NCBI RefSeq assembly: GCF_004114915.1 | Contig: NZ_CP022219.1 | Coordinates: 3,254,501 to 3,318,500, forward strand | DNA: 64,000 nt | Direction of reading: 5' to 3' | Origin: Bradyrhizobium guangxiense | Lineage (GTDB): Bacteria > Pseudomonadota > Alphaproteobacteria > Rhizobiales > Xanthobacteraceae | In this document: positions 26,166 to 36,162 of the stretch, piece by piece | How positions within the stretch are numbered: the stretch's first letter is position 1 | How the letters are laid out: each line of letters begins with the position of its first letter | Position numbers and translations under genes: made by a program | Notes under the pieces: generated by a model | What the model saw: only the letters and a program-made list of their open reading frames with translations | Database searches by the model: none | Told to the model about the DNA's origin: nothing

Positions 26166-26936
26166 CTACTCCACCTTCGCAGGCTCGGGCTGAAGCGCCG
26201 ACGCATTGGCGATCCGCGCGGCATTCGCCACGCCGGCAAGCGCCGCCGCCTTCTTCGGATCGGGTGCCGAGCCCGGCTGCACCACGCCGGCCGACATGAT
26301 CAGCGTCGCCGCGTCCTCGGCCGTGAGATCGACCTCGATGACCTTGCTCTTCGGGACATAGAAGAAGAAGCCGGTGGTCGGGTTCGGCGAGCATGGCAGG
26401 AACACCGAGACGTGCTCCTCCTGCCCCGGCAGGCTGCGCGCGATGTCCTCGTTCGGCGATTGCGAGATCAGCACGATCGACCACATGCCCGGCGACGGAA
26501 ATTCGACCAGGCCCACTTTCCGGAAGCTCGATCCCTTGCCCGAGAACAACGTCTCGAACACCTGCTTCAGGCCGCGATAGATCGCGCGCACGGCCGGGAT
26601 CCGGCCGAGGAAGGTCTCGCCGACGTCGACCAGCGTCTTCCCGATCAGGTTGGCGGCGAGGAATCCGACCAGGGTCAGCGTGAAGAATGCGACAACCAGT
26701 CCCCAGCCGGGAATGACGTAGGGCAGATAGGTCTCGGGCCGATAGGCAAGCGGCACGAATGGCCGCACCACGCCGTCGACCCAGGTGACGAACCACCAGA
26801 CCAGGTACAGGGTGATTGCGATCGGTCCTGTGACGACGAGGCCGGTCAGAAAATAATTGCGGAAGCGGCCCATCAGGCCGGTATGCGGTTCCGGGACGGG
26901 ATCAAGAGGCGCAGGCGCGTCGTCGCGGGGGGTCAT
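26166..26936 (-). CDS. DUF502 membrane protein
   Basis: A 256-residue protein with two membrane segments (LTGLVVTGPIAITLYLVWWF near residue 31; LVVAFFTLTLVGFLAANLIG near 82) and the DUF502 signatures RIPAVRAIYRGLKQVFETL, LVEFPSPGMWSI and FLPCSPNPTTGFFFYVPKS. The family's function is not established. The start MTPRDDAPAPLDP at 26936 is preferred; the frame is open to 26963. It lies downstream of glmS on the same strand, with a short gap, and may share its transcript. Confidence 0.85.
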   Translation of the reverse strand: MTPRDDAPAPLDPVPEPHTGLMGRFRNYFLTGLVVTGPIAITLYLVWWFVTWVDGVVRPFVPLAYRPETYLPYVIPGWGLVVAFFTLTLVGFLAANLIGKTLVDVGETFLGRIPAVRAIYRGLKQVFETLFSGKGSSFRKVGLVEFPSPGMWSIVLISQSPNEDIARSLPGQEEHVSVFLPCSPNPTTGFFFYVPKSKVIEVDLTAEDAATLIMSAGVVQPGSAPDPKKAAALAGVANAARIANASALQPEPAKVE

Positions 26937-27020
26937 TCGGGTTCCAGGTCGGTCGCAGCACACAAGCTAGGGTCTTCTAGCAGGTTTTGGAAGACCGCGA
27001 CCGATCGATATCCCGTCTGC

Positions 27021-28847
27021 CTATTCCACAGTCACCGATTTCGCGAGGTTGCGCGGCTGGTCGACGTCGGTGCCCATGACGACGGCGGTGTGATAGGCGA
27101 GCAGCTGCACGGGAACGGCATAGACCATCGGCGTGAAAGCCGCCGCCATGTCGGGCATGACGATGGTGACGAGGGACTCGACGGTCGCCTCTTCCGCGCC
27201 CTTGGCGTCCGTCATCAGGATGATGTTGCCGCCGCGGGCCGCGACCTCCTGCATGTTGGAGACGGTCTTTTCGAACACCCGGTCGTAGGGCGCGATGACG
27301 ACAACCGGCATGGTCTCGTCGATCAGCGCGATCGGCCCATGCTTGAGCTCGCCGGCCGCATAGCCCTCGGCGTGGATGTAGGAGATCTCCTTCAGCTTCA
27401 GCGCGCCTTCGAGTGCGAGCGGGAAGCTGGTGCCGCGGCCGAGATAGAGCACGTCGCGCGACTTGGCGATCCGGTGCGCCAGCTTCTCGATCTGGAGCTC
27501 GGTGGTGAGCGCAGCCGCCATCAAGCGCGGCACCTCCACGAGACCGTGGACCAGCTTGGTCTCGTCCTCGTCGGACAATTCGCCGCGCGCCTTGCCGGCC
27601 GCGATCGCAAGGTTGGCCAGCACCATCAGCTGGCAGGTGAAAGCCTTGGTCGAGGCGACGCCGATCTCGGGGCCGGCCAGCGTCTGCAGGACGGTCTCGC
27701 TCTCGCGTGCGATGGTCGAGGTCGGCACGTTGACGACGGCGACCGTGTGCACGCCCTCGGCCTTGGCATAGCGCAACGCCGCCAGCGTGTCGGCGGTCTC
27801 GCCCGACTGCGAGATGAAGATGGCGAGATCGCCCTTGCGCAAAGGCGCCTCGCGGTAGCGGAATTCGGAGGCGACATCGACCTCGACCGGCAGGCGCGCA
27901 AAGCGCTCGAACCAGTATTTTGCGACGTAGCCCGCATAGCTCGCAGTGCCGCAGGCGGTGATATTGATGCGCTGGACGGTCTTGAAGTCGAAGGGAAGCT
28001 TGACCGGCAGCGCGACGCGCTCGGTCGCCATGTCGACGTAGCGCGCCAGCGTGTGGCCGACCACTTCCGGCTGCTCGTGGATCTCCTTGGCCATGAAGTG
28101 GCGGTAATTGGCCTTGTCGACCAGCGAGGTCGAGGCCGCGTGCTTGATCTTGTCGCGCTGGACGGCATTGCCGTCCTTGTCGAAGATATCGGCGCTCTTG
28201 CGGGTCAGCACCACCCAGTCGCCGTCCTCGAGATAGCTGATCGTGTCGGTGAACGGGCCAAGCGCGATCGCGTCCGAGCCGAGATACATCTCGCCGTCGC
28301 CATAGCCGATCGCCAGCGGCGGGCCGTTGCGGGCGCCGATCATGAGGTCGTCGTCGCCGGCGAAGATGAAGCCGAGCGCGAAAGCGCCGCGCAAGCGTCC
28401 CAGCGCCAGCTTGACGGCTTCGACCGGCTTGTTGCCGCGCGTCAGCAGATCGTCGACGAGGTGCAGCACGATCTCGGTGTCGGTCTCAGTGTTGAACACC
28501 GTGCCCTTCTTCTCGAGCTCCTCGCGCAGCTCGCGGAAATTCTCGATGATGCCGTTGTGGACCACGGCGACGCGCTCGGTCGCGTGCGGATGGGCGTTGT
28601 TGACGGTCGGCTTGCCGTGGGTGGCCCAGCGGGTGTGACCGATGCCGGTCGTGCCCTTGAGCGGCTCGGCCTCCAGCCGCTTCTCGAGGTTCTTCAGCTT
28701 GCCTTCGGCGCGGCGGCGCTCGAGGTGCTTGCCTTCGAGCGTGGCAACCCCCGCCGAGTCGTAACCGCGATATTCAAGACGTTTGAGCGAATCCACCAGC
28801 TGCTCCGCAACCGGCTCGCGCCCGAGAATGCCGACAATCCCGCACAT
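27021..28847 (-). CDS. glmS: Glutamine-fructose-6-phosphate aminotransferase
   Basis: A 608-residue enzyme making glucosamine-6-phosphate from fructose-6-phosphate and glutamine. MCGIVGILG puts the catalytic Cys at residue 2 after Met removal. The glutaminase domain has GIGHTRWATHGKP and VVHNGIIENFRELR. The two SIS isomerase domains carry TACGTASYAGYV and SQSGETADTLAALR, then YLGRGTSFPLALEGALKLKE. The C-terminus ends DVDQPRNLAKSVTVE. It supplies GlmM and GlmU (glmU is at 29528-30883), with two small genes between. No ribozyme is evident upstream. Confidence 0.96.
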   Translation of the reverse strand: MCGIVGILGREPVAEQLVDSLKRLEYRGYDSAGVATLEGKHLERRRAEGKLKNLEKRLEAEPLKGTTGIGHTRWATHGKPTVNNAHPHATERVAVVHNGIIENFRELREELEKKGTVFNTETDTEIVLHLVDDLLTRGNKPVEAVKLALGRLRGAFALGFIFAGDDDLMIGARNGPPLAIGYGDGEMYLGSDAIALGPFTDTISYLEDGDWVVLTRKSADIFDKDGNAVQRDKIKHAASTSLVDKANYRHFMAKEIHEQPEVVGHTLARYVDMATERVALPVKLPFDFKTVQRINITACGTASYAGYVAKYWFERFARLPVEVDVASEFRYREAPLRKGDLAIFISQSGETADTLAALRYAKAEGVHTVAVVNVPTSTIARESETVLQTLAGPEIGVASTKAFTCQLMVLANLAIAAGKARGELSDEDETKLVHGLVEVPRLMAAALTTELQIEKLAHRIAKSRDVLYLGRGTSFPLALEGALKLKEISYIHAEGYAAGELKHGPIALIDETMPVVVIAPYDRVFEKTVSNMQEVAARGGNIILMTDAKGAEEATVESLVTIVMPDMAAAFTPMVYAVPVQLLAYHTAVVMGTDVDQPRNLAKSVTVE

Positions 28848-29068
28848 GCGGATCACTATCCCCCAAATCGTCGAAAAATCGCCTAAACGACGCGTTCGGT
28901 TTTTAGCGAAATTCCCAGGGAACCATATACTCAATAATTATTGCGGATTGAGACAGCATGGACCGCAACCTGAGCTTCGCCTGCGTCGAATTGGCCGGCC
29001 TTAAACCGCGCGCGTTAACCCGTTGTCAACATGTTTGGCCAACGATTCCGCTCCAGGAGAGTAAGGCC

Positions 29069-29287
29069 ATGAAGGGCTCGTCCGACCGCAAAGGTCTGTC
29101 ATCGATGTATTTGCGTGCCAGCGAGACCACGGGCACGCATCTGGCGCATTGGCCACCGCCCCAGCGCGGCAAGGAAAGCAAGCCCGTCTTCATGAAGCAT
29201 CCGGAAGGCGAGCCGGTCAAGCGCGCCAAGCCGCGCGGCTGGCGCCTGACCCGCGCAATCTTCTCGGAATTCGCCGACGACGAATAA
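29069..29287 (+). CDS. Small basic hypothetical protein
   Basis: A 72-residue protein (MKGSSDRKGLSSMYLRASET...) rich in Lys and Arg, preceded by CAGGAGAGTAAGGCC, a good ribosome site. No membrane segment or recognisable domain. The frame is open further up to 28958, but the stretch between lacks a ribosome site and codes poorly. Function unknown; conserved small proteins of this type occur in Bradyrhizobium. Confidence 0.55.
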   Translation: MKGSSDRKGLSSMYLRASETTGTHLAHWPPPQRGKESKPVFMKHPEGEPVKRAKPRGWRLTRAIFSEFADDE

Positions 29288-29294
29288 CGAGGCG

Positions 29295-29480
29295 TCACCA
29301 CCCCAGCACCAGGGCGAACACGAGAAACACGACGAACGCCCAGAACGCCAATCCGGTGACCAGGGACGCGATCTCGGTTGGGTTGGGTTCGCCGACCTGC
29401 TCCAAGACCCATCGTCCGGGTGGCATGATGACACGCTTGACGATGAATGCGAACGCGTCGTCGACGAAGTCCTCGTCCAT
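29295..29480 (-). CDS. Small membrane protein, function unknown
   Basis: A 61-residue protein. Residues 1-35 are amphipathic (MDEDFVDDAFAFIVKRVIMPPGR), and residues 40-60 form one membrane helix (SLVTGLAFWAFVVFLVFALVLGW). ATG 29480 is the only reasonable start. It lies between the small basic gene and glmU on the glmU strand. No family could be named. Confidence 0.5.
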   Translation of the reverse strand: MDEDFVDDAFAFIVKRVIMPPGRWVLEQVGEPNPTEIASLVTGLAFWAFVVFLVFALVLGW

Positions 29481-29527
29481 GAGCGCGTAGCCCTAGCAAG
29501 ACCGGATAGGAATCGGCACGCAGCCGC

Positions 29528-30883
29528 TCATTTCTCCGGCTTCTTGCCGCCCGTCTTCATCTCGCGATAGCGCGCCGCGCCGCCGTCCCGGATGGTCTGC
29601 TGATTGCGCTCCAGCGCCATGGCATCGTCGGGCACGTCACGGGTGATCACGGAGCCCGAGCCGATATAGGCGCCGTTGCCTATTCTGACCGGTGCCACCA
29701 GCGAGGAGTTGGTGCCGACGAAGGCACCCTGCCCGATCACCGTCTTGTGCTTCTTGAAGCCGTCGTAGTTGCAGGTGATGGTGCCGGCGCCGATGTTGGA
29801 ATTGGCGCCGACGGTGGCATCGCCGATATAGGAGAGATGATTGACCTTGACGCCGGCCTCCAGCGTCGCCGCCTTGGTCTCCACGAAATTGCCGATGCGC
29901 GCGCCGTCGCCGAGCGAGGTGCCGGGACGCAGCCGCGCATAGGGCCCGATCGAGACGTTCTTGCCGAGCGTCGTCTGCACGATGTGCGAAAAGGAATGGA
30001 TCACCGTGCCGTCGGCGATCGAGACGCCGGGGCCGATCACCACGAACGGCTCGATGGTCACGTCCTTGCCGAACACGGTGTCGGCGGCAAGATAGACGGT
30101 CTCCGGCGCGATCAGCGTGACGCCGACCTCCATCGCCGCCTTGCGCAAGCGCGCCTGCATCACGGCTTCTGCTTCGGCGAGCTGCGCCTTGGTGTTGATG
30201 CCGCGCACCTCGTCCTCGCCGGTCTCGATCACCACGGACTCCCATCCCTGCTTGCGGACAATCTCGACCGCGTCCGTCAGATAATATTCGCCCTTGGAAT
30301 TGGCATTGCCGATCTGTCCGAGGATCTCGAGCGCCCGGCGACCGTCGATCGCCATCACGCCGGCATTGCACAGATCGATCTTGCGCTCCTCGGCGCTGGC
30401 ATCGGCCTGCTCGCGGATCGCGACCAGGCGGTCGCCCTCGACGATGAAGCGGCCGTAGCCGGTGGGGTCAGCGGCGCGAAAACCGAGCGCTGCGATCGCG
30501 GCGCCCTTCGCGAGCGGCGCACGCAGCCGCGCGAAGGTCTCGGCCGAGATCAGCGGCGTATCGCCGAAGGCGATCAGGAGGTCATCGACGCCGCGTGCGA
30601 TGGCCTCGCGCGCTGCCAGCACCGCATGCGCGGTGCGGAGCCGCTCGGCCTGCACGAAGGTGAGCGCGTCGGGCCTGATGCGCCTTGCCTCATTCGCGAC
30701 CGCCTGATGGTCGGGACCGATCACGATAGCAAGTGTGCTGCCGGTTCCCGGGGGGGCAGCGGCGAGCACATGGGCAAGCAGCGTCTGACTTGCGACCGGA
30801 TGCAGAACTTTCGGCAGGCTCGATCGCATGCGCGTGCCTTCGCCGGCGGCGAGCACGATCGTGAGGCTGGAACGGGCGGTCAT
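29528..30883 (-). CDS. glmU: Bifunctional GlcN-1-P acetyltransferase/GlcNAc-1-P uridylyltransferase
   Basis: A 451-residue enzyme producing UDP-GlcNAc. The uridylyltransferase domain opens [23 protein letters not shown] (GxGTRM-K pattern). [11 protein letters not shown] and [13 protein letters not shown] follow. The C-terminal left-handed beta-helix has hexapeptide repeats from about residue 255, with [28 protein letters not shown] motifs and [18 protein letters not shown] 30883 is the standard start; the open frame upstream (to 30997) does not match. Together with glmS it covers both ends of the amino-sugar route. Confidence 0.95.
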   Translation of the reverse strand: MTARSSLTIVLAAGEGTRMRSSLPKVLHPVASQTLLAHVLAAAPPGTGSTLAIVIGPDHQAVANEARRIRPDALTFVQAERLRTAHAVLAAREAIARGVDDLLIAFGDTPLISAETFARLRAPLAKGAAIAALGFRAADPTGYGRFIVEGDRLVAIREQADASAEERKIDLCNAGVMAIDGRRALEILGQIGNANSKGEYYLTDAVEIVRKQGWESVVIETGEDEVRGINTKAQLAEAEAVMQARLRKAAMEVGVTLIAPETVYLAADTVFGKDVTIEPFVVIGPGVSIADGTVIHSFSHIVQTTLGKNVSIGPYARLRPGTSLGDGARIGNFVETKAATLEAGVKVNHLSYIGDATVGANSNIGAGTITCNYDGFKKHKTVIGQGAFVGTNSSLVAPVRIGNGAYIGSGSVITRDVPDDAMALERNQQTIRDGGAARYREMKTGGKKPEK

Positions 30884-31058
30884 CGAGATCCTGTCAGATA
30901 TGGCCGAATCGATTGGCGCGACGGGCGGCGAGCCACCCTCAAAAAGGTCCTGCTTTGCTACCCCCGCAAACGCCCGGAATTCAAGTGCGACACGCATTTC
31001 CTGTTAATGTTCCCTGATTGATTCGGGGAAGCCGGACAGGGCTGGGCACTTAACGTTC

Positions 31059-32420
31059 ATGGCAAAGGATTCCGACCCACTGGCGGATGCCTTCGGCACC
31101 AAGGAGACCAGCGGGCTGTTCTCCGGACTTGTGGCCGAGGAAAGCGCGCTCGACCGCCGCCTGATGTGGCGGCTCGGCTCGTGGGGCGTGGCGGCCGTCG
31201 GCGCCGTCACCATCGCGGTGATGGCCAATCAGGCTCAGCTCGGCTGGCGCCGTGACCAGGTCGCCTCCGCCGACCTTGCGCGCCAGGCCGACCGGCTCCA
31301 GGTGCTGACCAGGGAAAGCCAAAACGAGGCGCGCCGGCTCGCAGCCGCCATCGAGACGCTGAACACGGATCGCGACCGGCTTTATTCGCGCGTCACCGTG
31401 CTGGAGCAAGGGCTCGATTCCGTCACCGGCGCCATCGCCAAGCAGATCACGCCGCCGCAGGCCGGCAAGCCGCAGGATGCCGTGCCCGCGGTCCCCAGTG
31501 TTGCGCCGGTCGCCTCGACGCCAGCCTCCGCCGCGGACAAGCCGCGCACGGATGCGGCCAAGGACACGCCCAAAGAAACGGCCAAGGAAGCAGTAAAGGA
31601 AACGGCCAAGGAGCCATCGAGCCCGCCGCCGCAGACCGCGGCGGCTGCCTCGCTGGTGCAGCAGTCGCCCGCCATGACTTCGGCATTGCCGACGCTTGCG
31701 CTGGTGCCGTCCAAGTCGATCATGGCGCCACCCGATCCGGCCGCGTCGAAATTGGTGCAGCCCGAGGCAAACGAGAAGGCCGCCGAGAAGAAGACCGAGG
31801 CCGCCCCGACCGAAGTCGCGACAGCCGCCAAGCCGCCGGACGCGGCCGAGAGCGAGTCCCCCGCGATCGCGGTTCAGCAGACGCGTTTTGCGATCGATCT
31901 CGGCAGCGCCAATTCGATCGACGGCCTGCGCGCGCTCTGGCGCGGCGTGACCAAGTCCAATCCGGAAATCGCGGCGCTGCGGCCGATCATCATGATCAAG
32001 GAAGGCACCAGCGGGCTCGGCATGCAGCTCCGCCTCGGGGCCGGCCCGCTGGTCAACGCGGCCGCCGCCGCAAAATTCTGCGCGACCCTCGCCGAGAACG
32101 ATCGTCACTGCGAGACCACCGTCTTCGACGGCCAGCGCCTGTCGATGCGCGGCTCGGAAAAGGGACAGGAGAAGTCTCAGGACAGGGTTCAAGAGAAGAG
32201 CCCGGAGAAGACCCAGGACGCGGCACCGCAAGCCGAAACCGCGCCCGCGCCGAGCGCAAAGCCGGAGAAGCCGCAGCGCCGCCGCAGCTACTCCTCCAAA
32301 CGCACCAAGCGCGAGGAGCCGCCGCCTGCGCCTGCCGCGCAGCCCGCGCCGGCCAAACCGGAGACCGCATCGGCGTCGGCAACCGCGACATCGACGCTGT
32401 CGTCGTTCTTCAGGCGATAG
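31059..32420 (+). CDS. Membrane-anchored coiled-coil protein with SPOR-like C-terminus
   Basis: A 453-residue protein. One membrane segment (GSWGVAAVGAVTIAVMANQA, residues about 40-60) is followed by a coiled coil (residues about 65-125, ADLARQADRLQVLTRES...), a long Pro/Ala/Lys-rich linker, and a globular part near 275-360 (FAIDLGSANSIDGLRALWRG, MQLRLGAGPLVNAAAAAKFC). The globular part resembles a SPOR domain that binds denuded peptidoglycan at division sites. The tail is Lys/Pro/Ala-rich. SPOR assignment is an inference. Located on the opposite strand from glmU. Confidence 0.65.
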   Translation: MAKDSDPLADAFGTKETSGLFSGLVAEESALDRRLMWRLGSWGVAAVGAVTIAVMANQAQLGWRRDQVASADLARQADRLQVLTRESQNEARRLAAAIETLNTDRDRLYSRVTVLEQGLDSVTGAIAKQITPPQAGKPQDAVPAVPSVAPVASTPASAADKPRTDAAKDTPKETAKEAVKETAKEPSSPPPQTAAAASLVQQSPAMTSALPTLALVPSKSIMAPPDPAASKLVQPEANEKAAEKKTEAAPTEVATAAKPPDAAESESPAIAVQQTRFAIDLGSANSIDGLRALWRGVTKSNPEIAALRPIIMIKEGTSGLGMQLRLGAGPLVNAAAAAKFCATLAENDRHCETTVFDGQRLSMRGSEKGQEKSQDRVQEKSPEKTQDAAPQAETAPAPSAKPEKPQRRRSYSSKRTKREEPPPAPAAQPAPAKPETASASATATSTLSSFFRR

Positions 32421-32633
32421 CACGCGCCATCCGCGACAGCCGCCGCTAGCGTGCGGCGATCGGACGCTTGGACCTGAGCTGCCTTCACATTGCTTGTGCT
32501 GTTCGTCCTCGGCTGGGTCGAGCGCCGGCTCGGATCGAAATGGCCATCATGCTGGTCGGCGAACATACCAAATGATAGCGAAGCGCTCGGCTCAAGAAGG
32601 CACTATCCGCGACGAATGTGATTCGGAGCGGAG

Positions 32634-32789
32634 ATGACGGACGCGAATTTCTTGCGGGAGCAACTCGCGTTGATCCGCGAGCTTGCAGACCAGGCAGATC
32701 CCCATATCAGGAAACGACTGCTCGCATTGGCCGAAAAATACGAGCGCCGGCTCGCCGAGCAGAACCGGAAGATTCCGGGTCGATCCTGA
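32634..32789 (+). CDS. Small hypothetical protein (51 residues)
   Basis: ATG at 32634, after GAGCGGAG, encodes MTDANFLREQLALIRELADQ... and ends KIPGRS. The sequence is strongly helical, with alternating hydrophobic and charged residues. The type is found widely in Bradyrhizobium. No function can be given. Confidence 0.5.
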   Translation: MTDANFLREQLALIRELADQADPHIRKRLLALAEKYERRLAEQNRKIPGRS

Positions 32790-32810
32790 TGTTTTCTTGC
32801 GCGCACGCGA

Positions 32811-32957
32811 CTACTCGATGCGTGCCTTCTCCTTGAGATCGCGAATGCGCATCTCGGCTTCGTCTCTGGACTGGACGATCTCCGACCAATCCTCGACCCG
32901 CGCCTCCTTACTCAGCCGCTTCAGTTCGTTGAGCTGCTCCTGTGTCGGCTTGTCCAT
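32811..32957 (-). CDS. Small protein (48 residues), DUF3072-like
   Basis: Reads MDKPTQEQLNELKRLSKEAR...EMRIRDLKEKARIE and is preceded by AAGGAGCGAGC, a strong ribosome site. The helical pattern of QEQLNELKRL followed by DEAEMRIRDL resembles DUF3072 proteins, which are short and of unknown function. It converges with the small gene at 32634, 21 bases away. Confidence 0.55.
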   Translation of the reverse strand: MDKPTQEQLNELKRLSKEARVEDWSEIVQSRDEAEMRIRDLKEKARIE

Positions 32958-33106
32958 GCTCGCTCCTTGACCGGAAGATGCACCATCACACCGTCCAGAA
33001 CGAGCCTGATCCCAGCCTGTTCCTCGCGGGGCCTGGGGCGAGCCAAATCGCCGGAAACATCACCTGCCCTGTTGCCTGCCCGCGCCATCCCGACCATATT
33101 GCCCCC

Positions 33107-33487
33107 ATGACAAAGAAGCCCTTCCGCCTCACGCCCTACCAGGTGCAGTTCCTGCTCGTCGTCGGTTTCGTCACCGTCGGCTGTGCGCTCTACGTGCGCT
33201 ATCTCGCGATCGAGTTTTCGCAGGTCGCGCTCGCCTGCGATGCCGGGCTTCAGACGCTGATCTGCAAGTCGCGGTCGGTCTCGACCGTGCTGTTCAAGAA
33301 CTCGGTGTTCGGCATCGTCGCGCTGGTGGTTGCGACGTTGAACCTGATGCGGCCCTCGATCGTGCTGCTCACGGTCGGCCTCGTCGCGGCCGGCCTCGGC
33401 ATCGTGCTCTACAATGTCGTGCTGTCGGGCCTTGCGATCGGCCTGTTCATTCTCGGGTTTGCTCGGCCCGCGCCCGCCACAGCGTGA
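33107..33487 (+). CDS. Integral membrane protein, function unknown
   Basis: A 126-residue protein with three or four membrane segments (near residues 12-32, 62-80, 84-98 and 100-118). It has two Cys (VGCALYVRYL, LACDAGLQTLIC) and the start MTKKPFRLTPYQVQF at ATG 33107. No recognised family. Its last 40 bases overlap the end of the divergently placed ndvC gene, so the two are convergent with overlapping 3' ends. Confidence 0.6.
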   Translation: MTKKPFRLTPYQVQFLLVVGFVTVGCALYVRYLAIEFSQVALACDAGLQTLICKSRSVSTVLFKNSVFGIVALVVATLNLMRPSIVLLTVGLVAAGLGIVLYNVVLSGLAIGLFILGFARPAPATA

Positions 33488-35024
33488 GCGCGAGCAACAG
33501 ATAGATCGTGCAGGTCCACAGCGACTGCCAATTGTCGCGGCCTTCGTTGACGAGCACGAAGGCGGCCGACAGCGCCAGCACGCCCGCGAATACCGCTTCG
33601 GCGATCGGACGCTGGCCGATCTGCGGCCGGTTCAGCATCAAGAGCGCAAACGGCACCACCGCCATCGTCAGCGCGGCGTAGGGAAAATCCTTGTAGCGCG
33701 GATCGAACACGAAGCCGAGCGCGGTGGCGGCCGCGATCACCGCGGTCACCGCGAGCGTCAGGCCGAGCACGGCGGTCAGCTTCGACCATTTCCGCCCCTC
33801 GCGCGGTCCGAGCAGATCGAGGAAGGTCGGAAGGCTGCGGCCGATCACCATGGCCTGGGCACAGAAGATCGGCGACAGGATGCCGGCCAGCAGCAGCGCG
33901 CCCCAGAGCAGCCAGCCGCCGATGCCGTAGCTCTCGTAATACATCTTGTCGGCGCCGATCCCGAGCAGGCTCCCCGCCGTCGTCGCCGAGATGGCAACGC
34001 CGAGCCAGGCCGAGAAGCGCGGCGTCCACGGCCGCCGGCGCAGCGTGATGAGGGCGACCGCGAACACCAGCACGGAAAGGCCCATGCCCGCGCCCATGTA
34101 CCATTTCCAGTACGGGAAATTGCTGATCGGCTGGCCCGGCGGATATTTCAGGCTCCGGCGAACCCCGTCATACAGGCCCCAATAGCCGCCGACCGTGCCT
34201 TCCAGCCTGCGCTTCCACGGCTGGTCGTAGGATTCGATCAGGTTGACGCGGAACTTCTGCGCCTTTGCCAGGCTCAGGATTTCCGAGACCACCCGCGCCT
34301 GGTTGGTGCGCGAGGGCAGCGCCGCGTCGCGCATGCGCCCCTCGCTCGGCCAGCCGGTTTCGCCGATCAGGATCTCCTTGCCGGGAAAGGCCACCGCCAT
34401 GCGTTCGCGGATCTGTTCGACATGGGCTGCGGCGAATTTCGCCTTGACCGGGAAATCCTCCCAATAAGGCAGGATGTGGATCGTGACGAAGTCGACGCTG
34501 TCATAGACCTCGCGGTTCTTCAGCCAGTATTCCCAGACGTCGGCATAGGTGACGGGCACGCTGACCTGCGTCTTCACCAGGCGGATGATGGAGACGAGGT
34601 CCGCCGTCGTCATCTCGCCGCGCAGCAGCACCTCGTTGCCGACGATGAGCGTGGTGATGACCTCTGGGAATTGCTTGGTAAGGCGGATGGCGAGCCCGGC
34701 CTGCTCGTAGTTCTTGGCACGGTTGCTGGAGAGCCAGATGCCCTGCAGCACTTTCAACCCGCCAACCTTGGCGGCGATCGCCGGCACCTGGTCCAGCCCA
34801 TTCTCCATCGAATAGGTGCGGACGCAGTCGGTGATCTCCTTGAGCTGACGCAGATCCTGCTCGATCTGCTCGGCGTCGATATGGGTCCACGCGTTCAGTG
34901 GCGTCTGCTCGCCGCGGAACGGCGCGTAGGAGACGCATTGGACCTTCTCGGCGGGATCGATCGGGGCACGCGCGAGCGTAATCGGCGTCGCCAACCACCA
35001 CCACACGGCAGCAATCGCACCCAA
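33447..35024 (-). CDS. ndvC: Beta-glucan synthesis protein, GH17-like (NdvC-type)
   Basis: A 525-residue membrane protein. The N-terminal region has a signal-anchor (ALLLVSLGAIAAVWWWL, partly upstream of the chosen start), then a GH17-like TIM barrel (VQCVSYAPF, IVGNEVLLRGEM, ILIGETGWPSEG). About nine C-terminal membrane helices follow. It fits the Bradyrhizobium cyclic beta-(1,3),(1,6)-glucan gene ndvC, which lies near ndvD and ndvB as here. There is no ATG or GTG: the upstream frame opens after a TAA at 35094-35096, and TTG 35024 is the first conventional start. The sequence upstream (RRTEPISLRTPLALLL) still looks coding, so the true start is likely non-standard. Confidence 0.72.
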   Translation of the reverse strand: MGAIAAVWWWLATPITLARAPIDPAEKVQCVSYAPFRGEQTPLNAWTHIDAEQIEQDLRQLKEITDCVRTYSMENGLDQVPAIAAKVGGLKVLQGIWLSSNRAKNYEQAGLAIRLTKQFPEVITTLIVGNEVLLRGEMTTADLVSIIRLVKTQVSVPVTYADVWEYWLKNREVYDSVDFVTIHILPYWEDFPVKAKFAAAHVEQIRERMAVAFPGKEILIGETGWPSEGRMRDAALPSRTNQARVVSEILSLAKAQKFRVNLIESYDQPWKRRLEGTVGGYWGLYDGVRRSLKYPPGQPISNFPYWKWYMGAGMGLSVLVFAVALITLRRRPWTPRFSAWLGVAISATTAGSLLGIGADKMYYESYGIGGWLLWGALLLAGILSPIFCAQAMVIGRSLPTFLDLLGPREGRKWSKLTAVLGLTLAVTAVIAAATALGFVFDPRYKDFPYAALTMAVVPFALLMLNRPQIGQRPIAEAVFAGVLALSAAFVLVNEGRDNWQSLWTCTIYLLLALTLWRARAEQTRE

Positions 35025-35350
35025 TGAAACGAGCAGAAGCGCCAGTGGCGTACGAAGAGAAATCGGTTCCGTCCTCCGCGAAGGGTCCGTCGATTACCTG
35101 CTTGCACGCCGTCTGCCAAGGGGGTGTCCAAATGCCGGTCGCACTGCGCTGATCCGCGCCTCCCCTCGGAGGAATCGGACTGCGGCTGTTCGACCGGGGC
35201 CTAGCATCGTGACTTTGCTGGACAAAATTCCAAATACAGGTCATGGACTCCGAAAGACTTTTCCGCCGCATTGGAGACCCATTTGGACGCCATCACCGGC
35301 GCGTCCGCGGGATCCTGACGCGGACGGCCAGCGGATACATTGGGGAATTC

Positions 35351-35944
35351 ATGCGGCAACGGGTGTTCGAGTCACGAAATGCGGTCCTGCGGCAGTTCGC
35401 CGCCACCTTGGCCGTCTCCTCCCTTCTCGTTTTCGCCGGTCTCGGTGGCGCCGCCGCCCAGAGCGGCACGCCCGCCCCCGACCAGGGCAAGGCCGCTGCC
35501 CAGCCCGCCGACGCGGCCAAGGATGCCGCTCAGAATCAGCGCCGCACCGACGAGTTCGCCGAAGCGGCCCAGGTCATCAACGGCCCGGCCGGCAATCCCG
35601 AATGCGTCTGGCTCGGCCGGCGCGTGGTGCGGCTGATGTGGCGGGATGACCTCGATACCGCGTTCCGCCATCTCGACCTCTACGATCGGTTCGGCTGCCC
35701 CGGCGGCCACATCCAGGCCGCGTTCCGCTGCCTGACCCGGTTCGGCGGCCAGATCGATCCCAAGGTCGCCGAGACCCTGGACAGCCGTGTGCACGCCTGC
35801 TGGATCAACCCGGCGGCCCAGCCGCAGCAGGCGGCCGCGAGCGCCGCTCAGCCCGCAGCACCGGCGTCAGGCAATCCGCCGGCACCGCAGCCGGCCGCGA
35901 GCCCCTCGCCGGCGGCAAGCCCGAGCCCCGCGCCCCCGAAATAA
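35351..35944 (+). CDS. ndvD: Beta-1,3/1,6-glucan biosynthesis protein (NdvD-type)
   Basis: A 197-residue secreted protein from ATG 35351 (MRQRVFESRNAVLRQF), or 233 from ATG 35243. After a signal peptide ending at GAAAQSG, a conserved middle carries four Cys in pairs (GNPECVWLGRRVV, RFGCPGG, AFRCLTRFGG, HACWINP). The Ala/Pro-rich tail is low complexity. Position between the ndvC-type and ndvB-type genes matches the known third gene of the Bradyrhizobium glucan locus, which is required for glucan synthesis; its biochemical role is not known. Confidence 0.65.
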   Translation: MRQRVFESRNAVLRQFAATLAVSSLLVFAGLGGAAAQSGTPAPDQGKAAAQPADAAKDAAQNQRRTDEFAEAAQVINGPAGNPECVWLGRRVVRLMWRDDLDTAFRHLDLYDRFGCPGGHIQAAFRCLTRFGGQIDPKVAETLDSRVHACWINPAAQPQQAAASAAQPAAPASGNPPAPQPAASPSPAASPSPAPPK

Positions 35945-36162
35945 CCGCGGATCGTTTCAGCTGTCGTTCAGGAACGATCGGCCATAGACGGGGTTGGCAC
36001 TGCCGCGCGTCTTCCAGAAAAGGCCATGCCCTCATAAGGACATGAGGCCATGACAGTTGTGAAACCGCGCGGCAGAGGTATGCTTCCTTTGCCGCGGACA
36101 CGGTCGGATCTCGGGGTCGGATCCGCTTCCCTGCCACCTCAGCCCCTATTGGTTTAGCCGCG

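Noticed and set aside
26160..28886. Plus-strand open frame (908 codons) across the DUF502 and glmS genes
   Set aside because: It is antisense to GlmS and DUF502, both strongly supported. The translated composition (many R, H, D, G, Q) is typical of an antisense shadow.
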